From positions 1-32,018 of the forward strand of contig NZ_BCVA01000056.1 in NCBI RefSeq assembly GCF_001591505.1: a stretch of DNA of 32,018 bases. Direction: 5' to 3'. Shown here one piece after another: positions 1-8,124 of the stretch. How positions within the stretch are numbered: position 1 is the first letter of the stretch; every line of letters starts with the position of its first letter. Under the pieces are notes generated by a model. The model was not told where the DNA came from and made no database searches. It worked only from the letters and a program-made list of their open reading frames with translations. The translations under genes were made by a program, and so were the position numbers. This stretch comes from Neobacillus niacini NBRC 15566. Its GTDB lineage: Bacteria > Bacillota > Bacilli > Bacillales > Cytobacillaceae.

Positions 1-233
1 TCGACTCTCTCGATTCTTACACAGGTTGTCCGAATACTTTCCTGATTCGGACATGACTCTCTGAAATCTGACTCTCCTTGTCCAAATACTTGCCCGATTC
101 GGACTCGTCTCTTTCGAATCCGACTTACGTTGTCCAAATGCTTACTCGAATCAGACTCGACTCTCTCGAATCTGACTTCCCTTGTCCGATTGCTTTCCCT
201 ATTCGGACTCGTCTCTCCCTTTATTCGAACCTG
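1..233. repeat. Degenerate tandem array, 52-bp period, about 4.5 copies
   Basis: Copies begin with TTGTCC at 26, 78, 130 and 182, an exact 52-bp spacing. Positions 1-25 match the last half of a unit, so the array probably continues outside the window. Each unit carries a near-palindrome of the form GTCCGAAT, about 9 nt, ATTCGGAC (perfect in copy 1, positions 28-52). A second inverted pair, GATTCG...CGAATC, lies in the right half of some copies. The last copy diverges after about 215. No convincing ORF or ribosome binding site is present. The array sits just beyond the asnB terminator. Its function is unknown; it could be an intergenic repeat family of this genus. Confidence 0.85.
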
Positions 234-283
234 TACCACTAAAACATGACACAAGGTTATAATCAACTAAAGTATTTATCCGA

Positions 284-323
284 TAAAAAAAGAATGGCTT
301 GAAGATAACTTCGAGCCATTCTT
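284..323 (-). terminator. Rho-independent terminator of asnB
   Basis: Reading the minus strand, AAGAATGGCT pairs with AGCCATTCTT (extended by GAAG/CTTC) and is followed by a run of six T. It lies about 75 bp past the asnB stop codon. Confidence 0.85.
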
Positions 324-399
324 AGTTAGTGTAAATTATGAGGTAAGTGGTAAGATTGCAATCTATTTGCCCCTCACAAGTGACACCATTAATAATTTT

Positions 400-2292
400 T
401 TAGTTTTTCATAGTCAAGAGTTCTTTCTGTCCTGAAAAGGAGTATTTCCCCTCTACATAAACCTGGTGCCAAACCATAAAGATTAGCACGGTCCATATTT
501 TACGGCTGTTATCCGCCTTCCCTTGACAGTGGTCTTCAAGAAGTCTCAATACGTAAGATTTATTTAATAAATGATCAGTGTTGCTTTCTCTAATAATCGT
601 TTTTGCCCACTCGTTCATTTCATTCTTCAACCAGTGGCGAATCGGCACTGGGAATCCAAGTTTCTTACGATTTAATACATGCTCTGGAACAATTCCTTCT
701 GCAGCTTTTCGTAAAATATACTTCGTTGTACCGTTAGCTGTTTTCAAGCTAGTTGGAATTTTCGACGCTGCTTCAAAAACCACTTTATCCAAAAATGGAA
801 CTCGAAGCTCTAATGAATGAGCCATCGTCATTTTATCAGCTTTTAATAAAATATCACCGCGCATCCAAGTGTGGATATCAATAAACTGCATACGATCAAC
901 TGGATCATAGCCTTTTGATTCAGCATAAAGTGGTTTTGTGATATCCAAGTAATTTATACCTTCTCGGTAAACAGATAGCAAATCCCTTTTTTCTTCCTCT
1001 GTGAACATTTTAGCATTCCCAATATAACGTTCTTCCATAGGAGTTACTCCACGTTCAATAAAGCTCTTCCCTTTCATTCCTTCAGGCATCATGTTCGCAA
1101 TGCCTTTTAGTAATACTTTTCCTACTCTTGGGATTTTATTAAACACTTCTAAATCTTGTGGTTCACGATAAATATTGTAGCCGCCAAACAATTCATCCGC
1201 ACCTTCACCAGAAAGTACAACCGTAACATGCTTTCTTGCTTCACGTGCCACAAAGTACAACGGAATTGCAGCTGGGTCTGCAAGTGGATCATCCATATGC
1301 CAAATGATCTTTGGAAGTTCATTCATGTATTCTTGAGGAGTAATCACATAACTGATATTTTCTACCCCAAGTTTATCTGCCGTTTCTTTTGCAACATCGA
1401 TTTCACTAAAACCATTATGCTCGAAACCTACTGAAAATGTCTTAATGGCAGGATGAAATTGTTTAGCAATCGAAGCAATAATCGAAGAGTCAATCCCGCC
1501 TGAAAGGAATGAACCAACAGGAACATCACTTCTCATATGCATTTTAACAGAATCGATTAATACCTCTTGAATTTCTTTGATAAATGCCGCTTCTGATTTC
1601 TGAACCGGATTAAAATGTGCCTTCCAATATTTTTTAATTTCCATTGGAGAGCCGATTTTTTTTGTAAAATAATGTCCAGGCTCTAACTTATGAATGCCTT
1701 TTGACATCGTATTTGGTTCAGGAACAAATTGATACGTTAAATAATGCTGCAGAGAATCATAATCTAAAACATCGTTTTCTAGTGCTAGAAGGATACTCTT
1801 CTTCTCTGAAGCAAAAAATGTCCTTTCCCCATCCTCAAAATAGAAGTATGGTTTAATCCCGAAAGGATCCCTTGCACCAAACACAGTTTGTTCTTGTTTA
1901 TCCCAAATGGTAAAGGCAAACATCCCGCGCAATTTTTCAACCGCTTTTTCTTTCAAATGACTATACAAGGCAATAATAACTTCTGTATCAGAGTTAGTTG
2001 CAAATTGTAAGCCCTCTTTGAGCAATTCTTCACGAAGTTCTAGGTAGTTATAAACTTCCCCATTAAAAATAATCCAATAGCGCTCATTTTCATACGTTAA
2101 TGGCTGATGCCCACATTCAATATCAATAATACTTAAACGGCGAAAACCGAATTGAATATGACCATCATAATAAAAGCCATCATCATCAGGTCCACGATGG
2201 GTTATAATATCGTTCATATTTTTGAATTGTTGTTTTTGTTCATCACGATAGTTTTGTTCCTTGTCGTGTACACAACCAATAAAACCACACAT
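400..2292 (-). CDS. asnB: Asparagine synthetase (glutamine-hydrolysing) AsnB
   Basis: The enzyme makes asparagine from aspartate, using glutamine as nitrogen donor and ATP converted to AMP, in the cytosol. The protein has 630 residues, close to the B. subtilis AsnB length. An N-terminal class II glutaminase domain begins MCGFIG; after Met removal the Cys is the nucleophile. A C-terminal ATP-pyrophosphatase synthetase domain carries SGGIDS at about residues 264-269. The start is set at the ATG at 2292, because the family needs Cys at position 2 and a GGTGA ribosome binding site lies 8 nt upstream. A GTG four codons earlier overlaps that site and is rejected. It lies downstream of metK on the same strand, but metK has its own terminator, so the two are probably separate transcripts. 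Confidence 0.96.
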   Translation of the reverse strand: MCGFIGCVHDKEQNYRDEQKQQFKNMNDIITHRGPDDDGFYYDGHIQFGFRRLSIIDIECGHQPLTYENERYWIIFNGEVYNYLELREELLKEGLQFATNSDTEVIIALYSHLKEKAVEKLRGMFAFTIWDKQEQTVFGARDPFGIKPYFYFEDGERTFFASEKKSILLALENDVLDYDSLQHYLTYQFVPEPNTMSKGIHKLEPGHYFTKKIGSPMEIKKYWKAHFNPVQKSEAAFIKEIQEVLIDSVKMHMRSDVPVGSFLSGGIDSSIIASIAKQFHPAIKTFSVGFEHNGFSEIDVAKETADKLGVENISYVITPQEYMNELPKIIWHMDDPLADPAAIPLYFVAREARKHVTVVLSGEGADELFGGYNIYREPQDLEVFNKIPRVGKVLLKGIANMMPEGMKGKSFIERGVTPMEERYIGNAKMFTEEEKRDLLSVYREGINYLDITKPLYAESKGYDPVDRMQFIDIHTWMRGDILLKADKMTMAHSLELRVPFLDKVVFEAASKIPTSLKTANGTTKYILRKAAEGIVPEHVLNRKKLGFPVPIRHWLKNEMNEWAKTIIRESNTDHLLNKSYVLRLLEDHCQGKADNSRKIWTVLIFMVWHQVYVEGKYSFSGQKELLTMKN

Positions 2293-2450
2293 TATGTACG
2301 TCACCTACTCCAATCTAAATATCAAAACTTAAAAAACATACTCTCCTATCCTACCACTATTCACATAAAAATGGCAGTGTGAAAGGTAGGAAAATTCAGG
2401 TACAGATAGTTTTCACCTAAACACATTGCCCTAAACTTAGACGTAGAAAT

Positions 2451-2480
2451 GAAAAAGAGAGTTACATTAAATGCAACTCC
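2451..2480 (-). terminator. Rho-independent terminator of metK
   Basis: On the minus strand GGGAGTTGCAT and ATGTAACTCTC form a stem with a 3-nt loop (one mismatch), followed by TTTTTC. It starts about 12 bp after the metK stop. Confidence 0.8.
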
Positions 2481-2491
2481 CGTATTGGGTT

Positions 2492-3694
2492 TTACTTAGT
2501 ATTTGCTTGTTGACGTAATTCATCAGCTTTATCTGTACGCTCCCAAGGGAGGTCCACATCTGTACGGCCAAAATGACCATATGCAGCTGTTTGTTTGTAG
2601 ATTGGGCGTCGAAGATCCAACATTTTAATAATTCCAGCTGGACGGAGGTCAAAATTTGAACCTACAAGTTCAACTAATACATCTTCGGTCACTTTACCAG
2701 TTCCAAAGGTATCAATCGAAATTGAAACGGGTCTCGCTACCCCTATTGCATAAGCAAGCTGTACTTCCACTTTGTCAGCAAGTCCTGCTGCTACAATATT
2801 CTTCGCAACATAACGCGCTGCATAAGCCGCAGAACGGTCAACCTTTGTAGGATCCTTGCCGGAGAAAGCGCCTCCGCCATGGCGAGCATATCCGCCATAT
2901 GTATCAACAATGATTTTACGACCTGTTAAACCAGCATCCCCTTGAGGTCCGCCAATAACAAAACGTCCTGTTGGGTTGATAAAGTACTTTGTATTTTCAT
3001 CGATTAATTCTTTAGGTACCACTGGATTAATAACATATTCCTTCAAATTACGTTGGATTTGCTCCAATGTTACCTCAGGATTATGTTGAGTTGAAATAAC
3101 AATGGTATCAATACGAACAGGCTTATCATTTTCATCATACTCAACCGTAACTTGAGTCTTTCCATCAGGACGAAGGTACTCAAGCACCCCATCTTTTCTT
3201 ACCTCTGTTAACTTACGAGCAAGCTTATGTGCCAGAGAGATCGGAAGAGGCATAAGTTCTTTGGTTTCATTACAAGCAAAACCAAACATTAAACCTTGGT
3301 CCCCTGCTCCGATTGCTTCAATTTCTTCATCAGACATTAGTCCTTCACGAGCTTCAAGTGCCTGATCCACACCCATTGCAATATCAGGACTTTGTTCTCC
3401 AATTGAAGTTAATACTGCACAAGTTTCGGAATCAAAGCCATATTTTGCACGATCGTAACCAATACCTTTAACTGTCTCACGAACAATTTTAGGAATATCA
3501 ACGTAAGTAGATGTAGTAATTTCCCCTGCAACTAATACTAACCCGGTTGTAACTGATGTTTCAGCTGCAACACGAGCATTTGCATCCTTTGCTAAAATCG
3601 CATCTAAAATCGAATCAGATATTTGGTCACAGATTTTATCTGGATGACCTTCCGTAACTGACTCAGAAGTGAACAAACGGCGTTTTGTTGACAT
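2492..3694 (-). CDS. metK: S-adenosylmethionine synthetase MetK
   Basis: MetK makes SAM from methionine and ATP, releasing phosphate and pyrophosphate; it is a cytosolic tetramer in the known family. The protein is 400 residues, the same as B. subtilis MetK. Visible signatures are the N-terminal GHPDKICDQISD, the GAGDQGLMFG ATP-binding segment and the glycine-rich GGGAFSGKDP loop. The ATG at 3694 is preceded by GAGGAGG at a good distance; an in-frame start 13 codons upstream lies before that site and is not needed. Expression should be switched off by SAM, because the leader contains a complete SAM-I riboswitch with terminator (3853-4036) behind a good SigA promoter. Confidence 0.97.
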   Translation of the reverse strand: MSTKRRLFTSESVTEGHPDKICDQISDSILDAILAKDANARVAAETSVTTGLVLVAGEITTSTYVDIPKIVRETVKGIGYDRAKYGFDSETCAVLTSIGEQSPDIAMGVDQALEAREGLMSDEEIEAIGAGDQGLMFGFACNETKELMPLPISLAHKLARKLTEVRKDGVLEYLRPDGKTQVTVEYDENDKPVRIDTIVISTQHNPEVTLEQIQRNLKEYVINPVVPKELIDENTKYFINPTGRFVIGGPQGDAGLTGRKIIVDTYGGYARHGGGAFSGKDPTKVDRSAAYAARYVAKNIVAAGLADKVEVQLAYAIGVARPVSISIDTFGTGKVTEDVLVELVGSNFDLRPAGIIKMLDLRRPIYKQTAAYGHFGRTDVDLPWERTDKADELRQQANTK

Positions 3695-3852
3695 CTGATT
3701 TCCTCCTCTATTATGAGATAAATCAAGGTTCATATGAAGGTTACAGGAATACTTCTAGAACCACTGAATTTGATACGGTACTCATTCCCTTAGTATGAAA
3801 TAAACAAAGGATTTTTATTAGCAGCTCTTATGATAAAAGGTCTTATACAAAA

Positions 3853-3883
3853 CAAAAAACCTTACCACATGAGGAAAGGTTGT
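3853..3883 (-). terminator. Riboswitch-controlled terminator in the metK leader
   Basis: On the minus strand AACCTTTCC, a 4-nt loop and GTGGTAAGGTT form a stem followed by a T run. It lies just 3' of the S-box aptamer and about 160 nt before the metK start, where the expression platform of an S-box attenuator belongs. Confidence 0.85.
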
Positions 3884-3896
3884 TCCGGGCCTTTCA

Positions 3897-4036
3897 CTCT
3901 TATCGTTCAAGGTCAAAGCCTTGCGTCAGATTAGCACCTTCGCATTTGAGAAAATGACAACTACGTAATCGATCTTCTCATGAAGCAGGTTGCTGGGTTT
4001 CATAGGGCCTGTCCCTCCACCAGCTCAGGATAAGAG
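3897..4036 (-). ncRNA. SAM-I riboswitch (S-box) controlling metK
   Basis: The minus strand reads CTCTTATCCTGAGCTGG, then GGAGGGACAGGCCC, then GAAACCCAGCAACC. This is the conserved 5' half of the S-box, with the kink-turn and J1/2 region. The 3' P1 strand GATAAGAG (3897-3904) pairs with CTCTTATC at the 5' end. In the known family, SAM binding stabilises P1 and lets the downstream terminator form, stopping metK transcription. Confidence 0.95.
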
Positions 4037-4055
4037 AGTATCCGTTCAAATTAGT

Positions 4056-4085
4056 ATCATACTTGAAGCTGTCGAACATTGTCAA
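4056..4085 (-). promoter_or_regulatory. Predicted SigA promoter of metK
   Basis: On the minus strand there is a perfect -35 TTGACA (4080-4085), an 18-nt spacer and a -10 TATGAT (4056-4061). It ends about 20 nt before the riboswitch P1 helix, which fits a start at the beginning of the S-box leader. Confidence 0.75.
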
Positions 4086-4176
4086 TGAATTTTTTAGCAA
4101 AATTAGGATAAACATACGAAATTTTACCATTTTCAATTTACGGTTTATTAATACAACCTAAATTTACTAATTAGTA

Positions 4177-4204
4177 TAGACTATTCAATTAAATGTGTTA
4201 TACT
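4177..4204 (+). promoter_or_regulatory. pckA promoter with overlapping CcpN-like operator
   Basis: TAGACT (4177-4182), a 16-nt spacer and TATACT (4199-4204) form a SigA-type promoter with an extended TGT before the -10. Positions 4194-4204 read TGTGTTATACT. This fits every position of TRTGHYATAYW, the consensus known for CcpN, the glycolysis-responsive repressor of gapB and pckA in B. subtilis. The box covers the -10, as expected for repression under glycolytic growth. CcpN binding here is inferred. Confidence 0.65.
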
Positions 4205-4256
4205 TTTCGTGAATATATTGAATATTAAAAACTTGAAAAGGAAGGTTCGTTCTGAT

Positions 4257-5843
4257 ATGAATTCAGTCCACATCCCAAATGAATTAAGCCAATTGCTGGA
4301 AGAAAGTCATGTGCACATTCAAATGTCAGTTCCTCAATTAGTGGAAAAAGTCTTATCAAGAAATGAAGGAAAATTAACCTCAACTGGTGCCATTAGTGTA
4401 TCAACGGGTAAATATACTGGCAGGTCGCCTCTAGACAAATTTATTGTTATGGAAGACTCCATTAAGGATAAAATTGATTGGGGCAATTTAAATCAGCCAA
4501 TTTCTGAAGATGTCTTTAATAACCTCTATCATAAAGTATTAGAATACTTAAAAGGACAAAATGAAATCTTCGTTTTCAAAGGGTTTGCTGGGGCAGATAA
4601 AAAAACCCAATTACCGATCCAAGTGGTCAATGAATTGGCTTGGCATAATCTATTCGCCCATCAATTATTTATTAGGCCAAGTGAAGAAGAATTGCTGACA
4701 CATAAACCTGGTTTCACTGTGATTTCCGCTCCTAACTTCAAAGCAAATCCTATCGTAGACGGAACAAAGTCTGAAACCTTTATTATTATCTCTTTTGAAA
4801 AACGAACCATCTTAATTGGCGGTACAGAATATGCTGGTGAAATGAAAAAATCGATCTTTTCGATTATGAACTATCTTTTACCTGAGAATAATATTTTCTC
4901 TATGCATTGCTCTGCTAATATTGGTGTTGAAGGTGATGTTGCACTGTTTTTTGGTCTATCTGGAACCGGTAAAACCACTTTATCTGCGGACCCAAAACGC
5001 CGCTTAATTGGTGATGATGAGCATGGCTGGTCATCAAATGGTGTGTTTAATATCGAAGGTGGCTGCTATGCAAAAACCATTAATCTTTCAAGGGAAAAAG
5101 AGCCGCAAATTTTTGACGCCATCCATTTTGGTTCTGTATTAGAAAATGTTGTTCTCAATCCCGATACAAGAATTGCAGATTATGACGACGGTACTCTAAC
5201 TGAGAATACGAGGGCTGCATATCCGATGCATGCCATCGATAACATTGTTCAACCAAGCATTGCTGGTCATCCGAATACCATCGTCTTTTTAACCGCTGAT
5301 GCATTTGGAGTACTGCCTCCAATCTCAAAGTTAACAAAAGAGCAGGCAATGTATCATTTCTTGAGTGGTTATACGTCCAAATTGGCAGGAACCGAGCGAG
5401 GAGTTACCTCTCCAGAAGCAACCTTCTCTACCTGCTTTGGTGCACCGTTCTTACCATTGCCAGCAACACGTTATGCAGAAATGCTGGGAGAAAAAATCCT
5501 TGAGCACAATGCAAATGTCTTCCTTGTGAATACTGGCTGGACTGGGGGAGAATACGGAGTAGGCAGCCGCATGAAATTATCCTATACAAGGGCGATGATT
5601 CAGGCAGCACTTGAAGGTGAACTAAACAATGTTGAAACCGTAAAAGATGATATTTTTGGACTGAATATTCCACTCCACATTGCAGGTGTACCTGATGAGG
5701 TTCTTCAACCAAGCAAGACCTGGGCTGACCCTCAAGATTATGAAAATAAAGCAAAAGAATTAGCGGGTAAGTTCCGTGAAAACTTTAAGAAATTCACAAA
5801 AGTTTCAGCTGAGATTGAAGAAAAAGGCGGACCTATTGCCTAG
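4257..5843 (+). CDS. pckA: Phosphoenolpyruvate carboxykinase (ATP)
   Basis: PckA converts oxaloacetate and ATP to PEP, CO2 and ADP, the committed step of gluconeogenesis. The protein has 528 residues; B. subtilis PckA has 527. The kinase-1a P-loop GLSGTGKTT is at residues 233-241 (Lys239). The kinase-2 region IGDDEHGWS and the motif GGTEYAGEMKKS are also clear. The ATG at 4257 begins MNSV as in relatives and has GGAAGG 11 nt upstream; an upstream GTG at 4209 is rejected. The gene stands alone between its own promoter and a strong terminator. Regulation by CcpN is suggested by the box at 4194-4204. Confidence 0.97.
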   Translation: MNSVHIPNELSQLLEESHVHIQMSVPQLVEKVLSRNEGKLTSTGAISVSTGKYTGRSPLDKFIVMEDSIKDKIDWGNLNQPISEDVFNNLYHKVLEYLKGQNEIFVFKGFAGADKKTQLPIQVVNELAWHNLFAHQLFIRPSEEELLTHKPGFTVISAPNFKANPIVDGTKSETFIIISFEKRTILIGGTEYAGEMKKSIFSIMNYLLPENNIFSMHCSANIGVEGDVALFFGLSGTGKTTLSADPKRRLIGDDEHGWSSNGVFNIEGGCYAKTINLSREKEPQIFDAIHFGSVLENVVLNPDTRIADYDDGTLTENTRAAYPMHAIDNIVQPSIAGHPNTIVFLTADAFGVLPPISKLTKEQAMYHFLSGYTSKLAGTERGVTSPEATFSTCFGAPFLPLPATRYAEMLGEKILEHNANVFLVNTGWTGGEYGVGSRMKLSYTRAMIQAALEGELNNVETVKDDIFGLNIPLHIAGVPDEVLQPSKTWADPQDYENKAKELAGKFRENFKKFTKVSAEIEEKGGPIA

Positions 5844-5845
5844 AA

Positions 5846-5883
5846 AAAAGCAAGCCCTTATCGCTGTCGATAAGGGCTTTTTA
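5846..5883. terminator. Bidirectional terminator between pckA and ytmB
   Basis: AGCCCTTATCG, a 4-nt loop and CGATAAGGGCT form a perfect 11-bp stem, with T5 on the plus side and a T6 run on the minus side. It sits between the convergent stops of pckA and ytmB. Confidence 0.9.
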
Positions 5884-6126
5884 CTAATTTGTAGAATTTA
5901 GTGAAATTAATTGATAAGTTAACAAAGTGCGGCTTCCTTGCCATTCTACTTTTTTAATGACAGCTGTTCCACTCGTATCGCTTTCAATGGTTTTTCTTAC
6001 TTCAATTTGAATATCAATCGGATAAAGTCGATAGCCTTCTTTTTCTAATACGAAAAGATTTTCTTCAATTCTTTTTTCTCTTCCTTTTGTAACGATCATC
6101 GTATTCAATTCAAGGGGCATACCCAT
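5884..6126 (-). CDS. ytmB: YtmB-like DUF2584 family protein
   Basis: This 80-residue cytosolic protein of unknown function starts MGMPLELNTMIVTKGRE and closely resembles B. subtilis YtmB in length and sequence. There is no signal peptide or membrane segment; alternating polar and hydrophobic stretches suggest a small beta-rich fold. The ATG at 6126 has GAGGAG upstream. It follows ytmA by 39 bp on the same strand, so the two are probably co-transcribed, and it ends at the terminator shared with pckA. Confidence 0.85.
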   Translation of the reverse strand: MGMPLELNTMIVTKGREKRIEENLFVLEKEGYRLYPIDIQIEVRKTIESDTSGTAVIKKVEWQGSRTLLTYQLISLNSTN

Positions 6127-6165
6127 ATCTACCCGCTCCTCTGTAATTGGTCTCTTACTGTTATT

Positions 6166-6960
6166 TTAACATCTTTTGATTTGGGATTTCATCCACTTCG
6201 CTAAATCCTTCACGATTTTTCTATTAACTGCAGGAGGAAAGTAGTGGGTGAAATCATCAAAATACCAACATTCCACCTGTTTATTTAACATCTTAAGCCT
6301 TTTTTCCAGCCTATAGGCATGCTCCACCGATACATTCTGATCATTAACTCCATGAATGATTAAAACAGGAGCTATAAGCTTTTCAAGCTCATAAAGAGGC
6401 GTTCGTTCTTCATATCTCTCAGGATATTTTCCAGGTGTACCGCCAATCACCCTTTTCATCATTTTCCGTAAATCTTTTCTCTCTTCATAGGTTAGTGACA
6501 TATCACTTACCCCGCCCCAAGTAACAATCGAAGCTGCCTCAGGGTATTGAAGTGCTGTCAACAATGCCATTACACCACCTCGAGAAAAACCAAAAACGTG
6601 GATATGCCCAACATTAGGAAGCGATTTTAAAAGCTGATAGCCCGCAAAAGCATCCCCCCTGTCCTCCCCGGCAAAATCCTCATTTCCCTCCCCTCCTTGA
6701 TTTCCTCGATAGTAAGGAGCAAATACGATGAATCCCTCAGAGGCAAATTGGGCAATTCTTGCGGGTCTCACCTTCCCCACATTCTTAATACCGCCGCGCA
6801 AATATAAGAAGCCATCATAGTTTCCTTGTATTTTTGGTTGTGCCAGTAGTCCTTTTACTCTCAATCCATTTGAAAGATAAGTAATCTCCCTTAAAACCAC
6901 ATTGGGATTGGGTGAAGGAAAACGATAAATTTTTATGATTTTTCCATTCTGATTGTTCAC
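6166..6960 (-). CDS. ytmA: Alpha/beta hydrolase of the prolyl-oligopeptidase (S9-like) type, YtmA-like
   Basis: A 264-residue cytosolic serine hydrolase of unknown substrate. The nucleophile elbow GFSRGG lies near the middle, an acid candidate is in HGVNDQNVSVEHA, and a C-terminal His is in DDFTHYF, giving a full Ser-Asp-His triad. LYLRGG and PYYRGNQGGEGNEDFAGEDRGD before the elbow are typical of oxyanion-hole and S9 loops. The start codon is GTG at 6960, with GGAAAGGTGA 7 nt upstream. It probably forms an operon with ytmB. Substrate cannot be told from sequence; peptidase or esterase activity is possible. Confidence 0.85.
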   Translation of the reverse strand: MNNQNGKIIKIYRFPSPNPNVVLREITYLSNGLRVKGLLAQPKIQGNYDGFLYLRGGIKNVGKVRPARIAQFASEGFIVFAPYYRGNQGGEGNEDFAGEDRGDAFAGYQLLKSLPNVGHIHVFGFSRGGVMALLTALQYPEAASIVTWGGVSDMSLTYEERKDLRKMMKRVIGGTPGKYPERYEERTPLYELEKLIAPVLIIHGVNDQNVSVEHAYRLEKRLKMLNKQVECWYFDDFTHYFPPAVNRKIVKDLAKWMKSQIKRC

Positions 6961-7009
6961 TACATTTCACCTTTCCATTATTCGGTAAAAAAATTTATGT
7001 AAATAGGCA

Positions 7010-7038
7010 TTCACACATTTAGTTCTCTTTCATACGAT
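7010..7038 (+). promoter_or_regulatory. Candidate SigA promoter of ytlACD
   Basis: TTCACA (7010-7015), a 17-nt spacer and TACGAT (7033-7038), about 49 bp before the ytlA ATG. The -35 differs from consensus at one position, the -10 at two. No riboswitch-like conserved element is evident in the short leader. Confidence 0.5.
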
Positions 7039-7086
7039 ATGTTAGGTCAACAGCCCAGATTTCTATTGTATTAAGGAGGGTTTGGT

Positions 7087-8103
7087 ATGAAAAAGTGGTT
7101 AAAAATCAGCTTGTCTTCACTACTTATTGTACTTCTCATGTTCTCGCTAGCTGCTTGTAACAATGCTGACAAAACCGATTCAGAGAAAATAGAAAAGGTT
7201 CGATTGGTTGAAGTTACTCGTTCTATCTTCTATGCCCCTGAATATGTCGCTATTGCAAAAGGATTCTTCGAAGAAGAGGGCCTAGATGTTGAACTTTCTA
7301 CAGCCTTTGGCGGCGATAAAACAATGACAACACTGTTATCAAATGGTGCTGATATTGCATTGGTTGGCTCTGAGACTTCTATTTATGTTTATGCTCAAGG
7401 GTCCAATGATCCGGTTATTAATTTTGCCCAGCTCACGCAGACAGATGGTACTTTTCTAGTCTCAAGAGAAAAAATTGATAATTTCTCATGGGATCTTCTT
7501 AAAGGGTCTACTTTTCTAGGGCAGCGTACTGGCGGTATGCCGCAAATGGTTGGGGAGTTCGTTCTCAAGAAACACGGTATCAATCCTCATCAAGATTTAA
7601 ATCTCATTCAAAACATTGATTTTGCAAACATTCCGAGTGCCTTTGCTTCTGGAACTGGCGATTTTGTTCAATTATTTGAACCACAGGCGAGTATCTTCGA
7701 AAAAGAAGGAAAAGGACATATTATTGCTTCCTTTGGAACAGAATCTGGCCATGTTCCATATACAACCTTTATGGCCAAGGACAGTTACATGAAAGAAAAC
7801 AAGGATATTGTAGAAAAATTCACAAGAGCCATTTACAAGGCACAGCAATGGGTTGACACACATAGCGCTGACGAAATAGCAGAGGCTATTCAATCCTATT
7901 TCCCAGATACAGATCTTGAACTGATTAGTACAGTTGTGGACCGCTATAAACAGCAAGGCTCGTTTGCAACTGATCCAGTCCTAGATGTGGAAGAATGGAA
8001 CAATCTCCAAGACATCATGGATGAAGCTGGCGAGCTTCCAAAAGAGGTGGACCATGCAACACTTGTAAATACCGATATCGCTGAAAAAGTGAAAAAAGAA
8101 TAA
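7087..8103 (+). CDS. ytlA: ABC transporter substrate-binding lipoprotein, NMT1/SsuA type
   Basis: A 338-residue lipoprotein. The signal peptide MKKWLKISLSSLL... ends in the lipobox LAAC with Cys24 as the lipidated residue. The mature part has the NMT1/THI5-SsuA-like fold: YAPEYVAIAKGFFEEEGLDVEL followed by GGDKTMTTLLSNGADIALVG. This family binds small sulfonates, thiamine-pyrimidine precursors, nitrate or related compounds; the ligand cannot be assigned here. A strong AAGGAGGG precedes the ATG. It is the first gene of ytlA-ytlC-ytlD, with 21 bp to the ATPase gene. No THI-box lies upstream, which weakens a thiamine-precursor role. Confidence 0.88.
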   Translation: MKKWLKISLSSLLIVLLMFSLAACNNADKTDSEKIEKVRLVEVTRSIFYAPEYVAIAKGFFEEEGLDVELSTAFGGDKTMTTLLSNGADIALVGSETSIYVYAQGSNDPVINFAQLTQTDGTFLVSREKIDNFSWDLLKGSTFLGQRTGGMPQMVGEFVLKKHGINPHQDLNLIQNIDFANIPSAFASGTGDFVQLFEPQASIFEKEGKGHIIASFGTESGHVPYTTFMAKDSYMKENKDIVEKFTRAIYKAQQWVDTHSADEIAEAIQSYFPDTDLELISTVVDRYKQQGSFATDPVLDVEEWNNLQDIMDEAGELPKEVDHATLVNTDIAEKVKKE

Positions 8104-8124
8104 AAAATATGGGAGGCCGTCCAA

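Noticed and set aside
1..233. CRISPR array
   Set aside because: The 52-bp units are contiguous and diverged with no unique spacers, and no cas genes are present.
2293..2304. asnB starting at GTG 2304
   Set aside because: AsnB needs Cys directly after the initiating Met, and the GTG overlaps the ribosome binding site of the ATG at 2292.
5428..5754. 108-codon minus-strand ORF inside pckA
   Set aside because: It lies wholly within pckA and has a low-complexity His/Leu/Gln-rich translation typical of antisense frames.
7039..7086. Riboswitch (thiamine or S-box) before ytlA
   Set aside because: The leader after the candidate promoter is only about 45 nt and holds no conserved THI-box or S-box segment.
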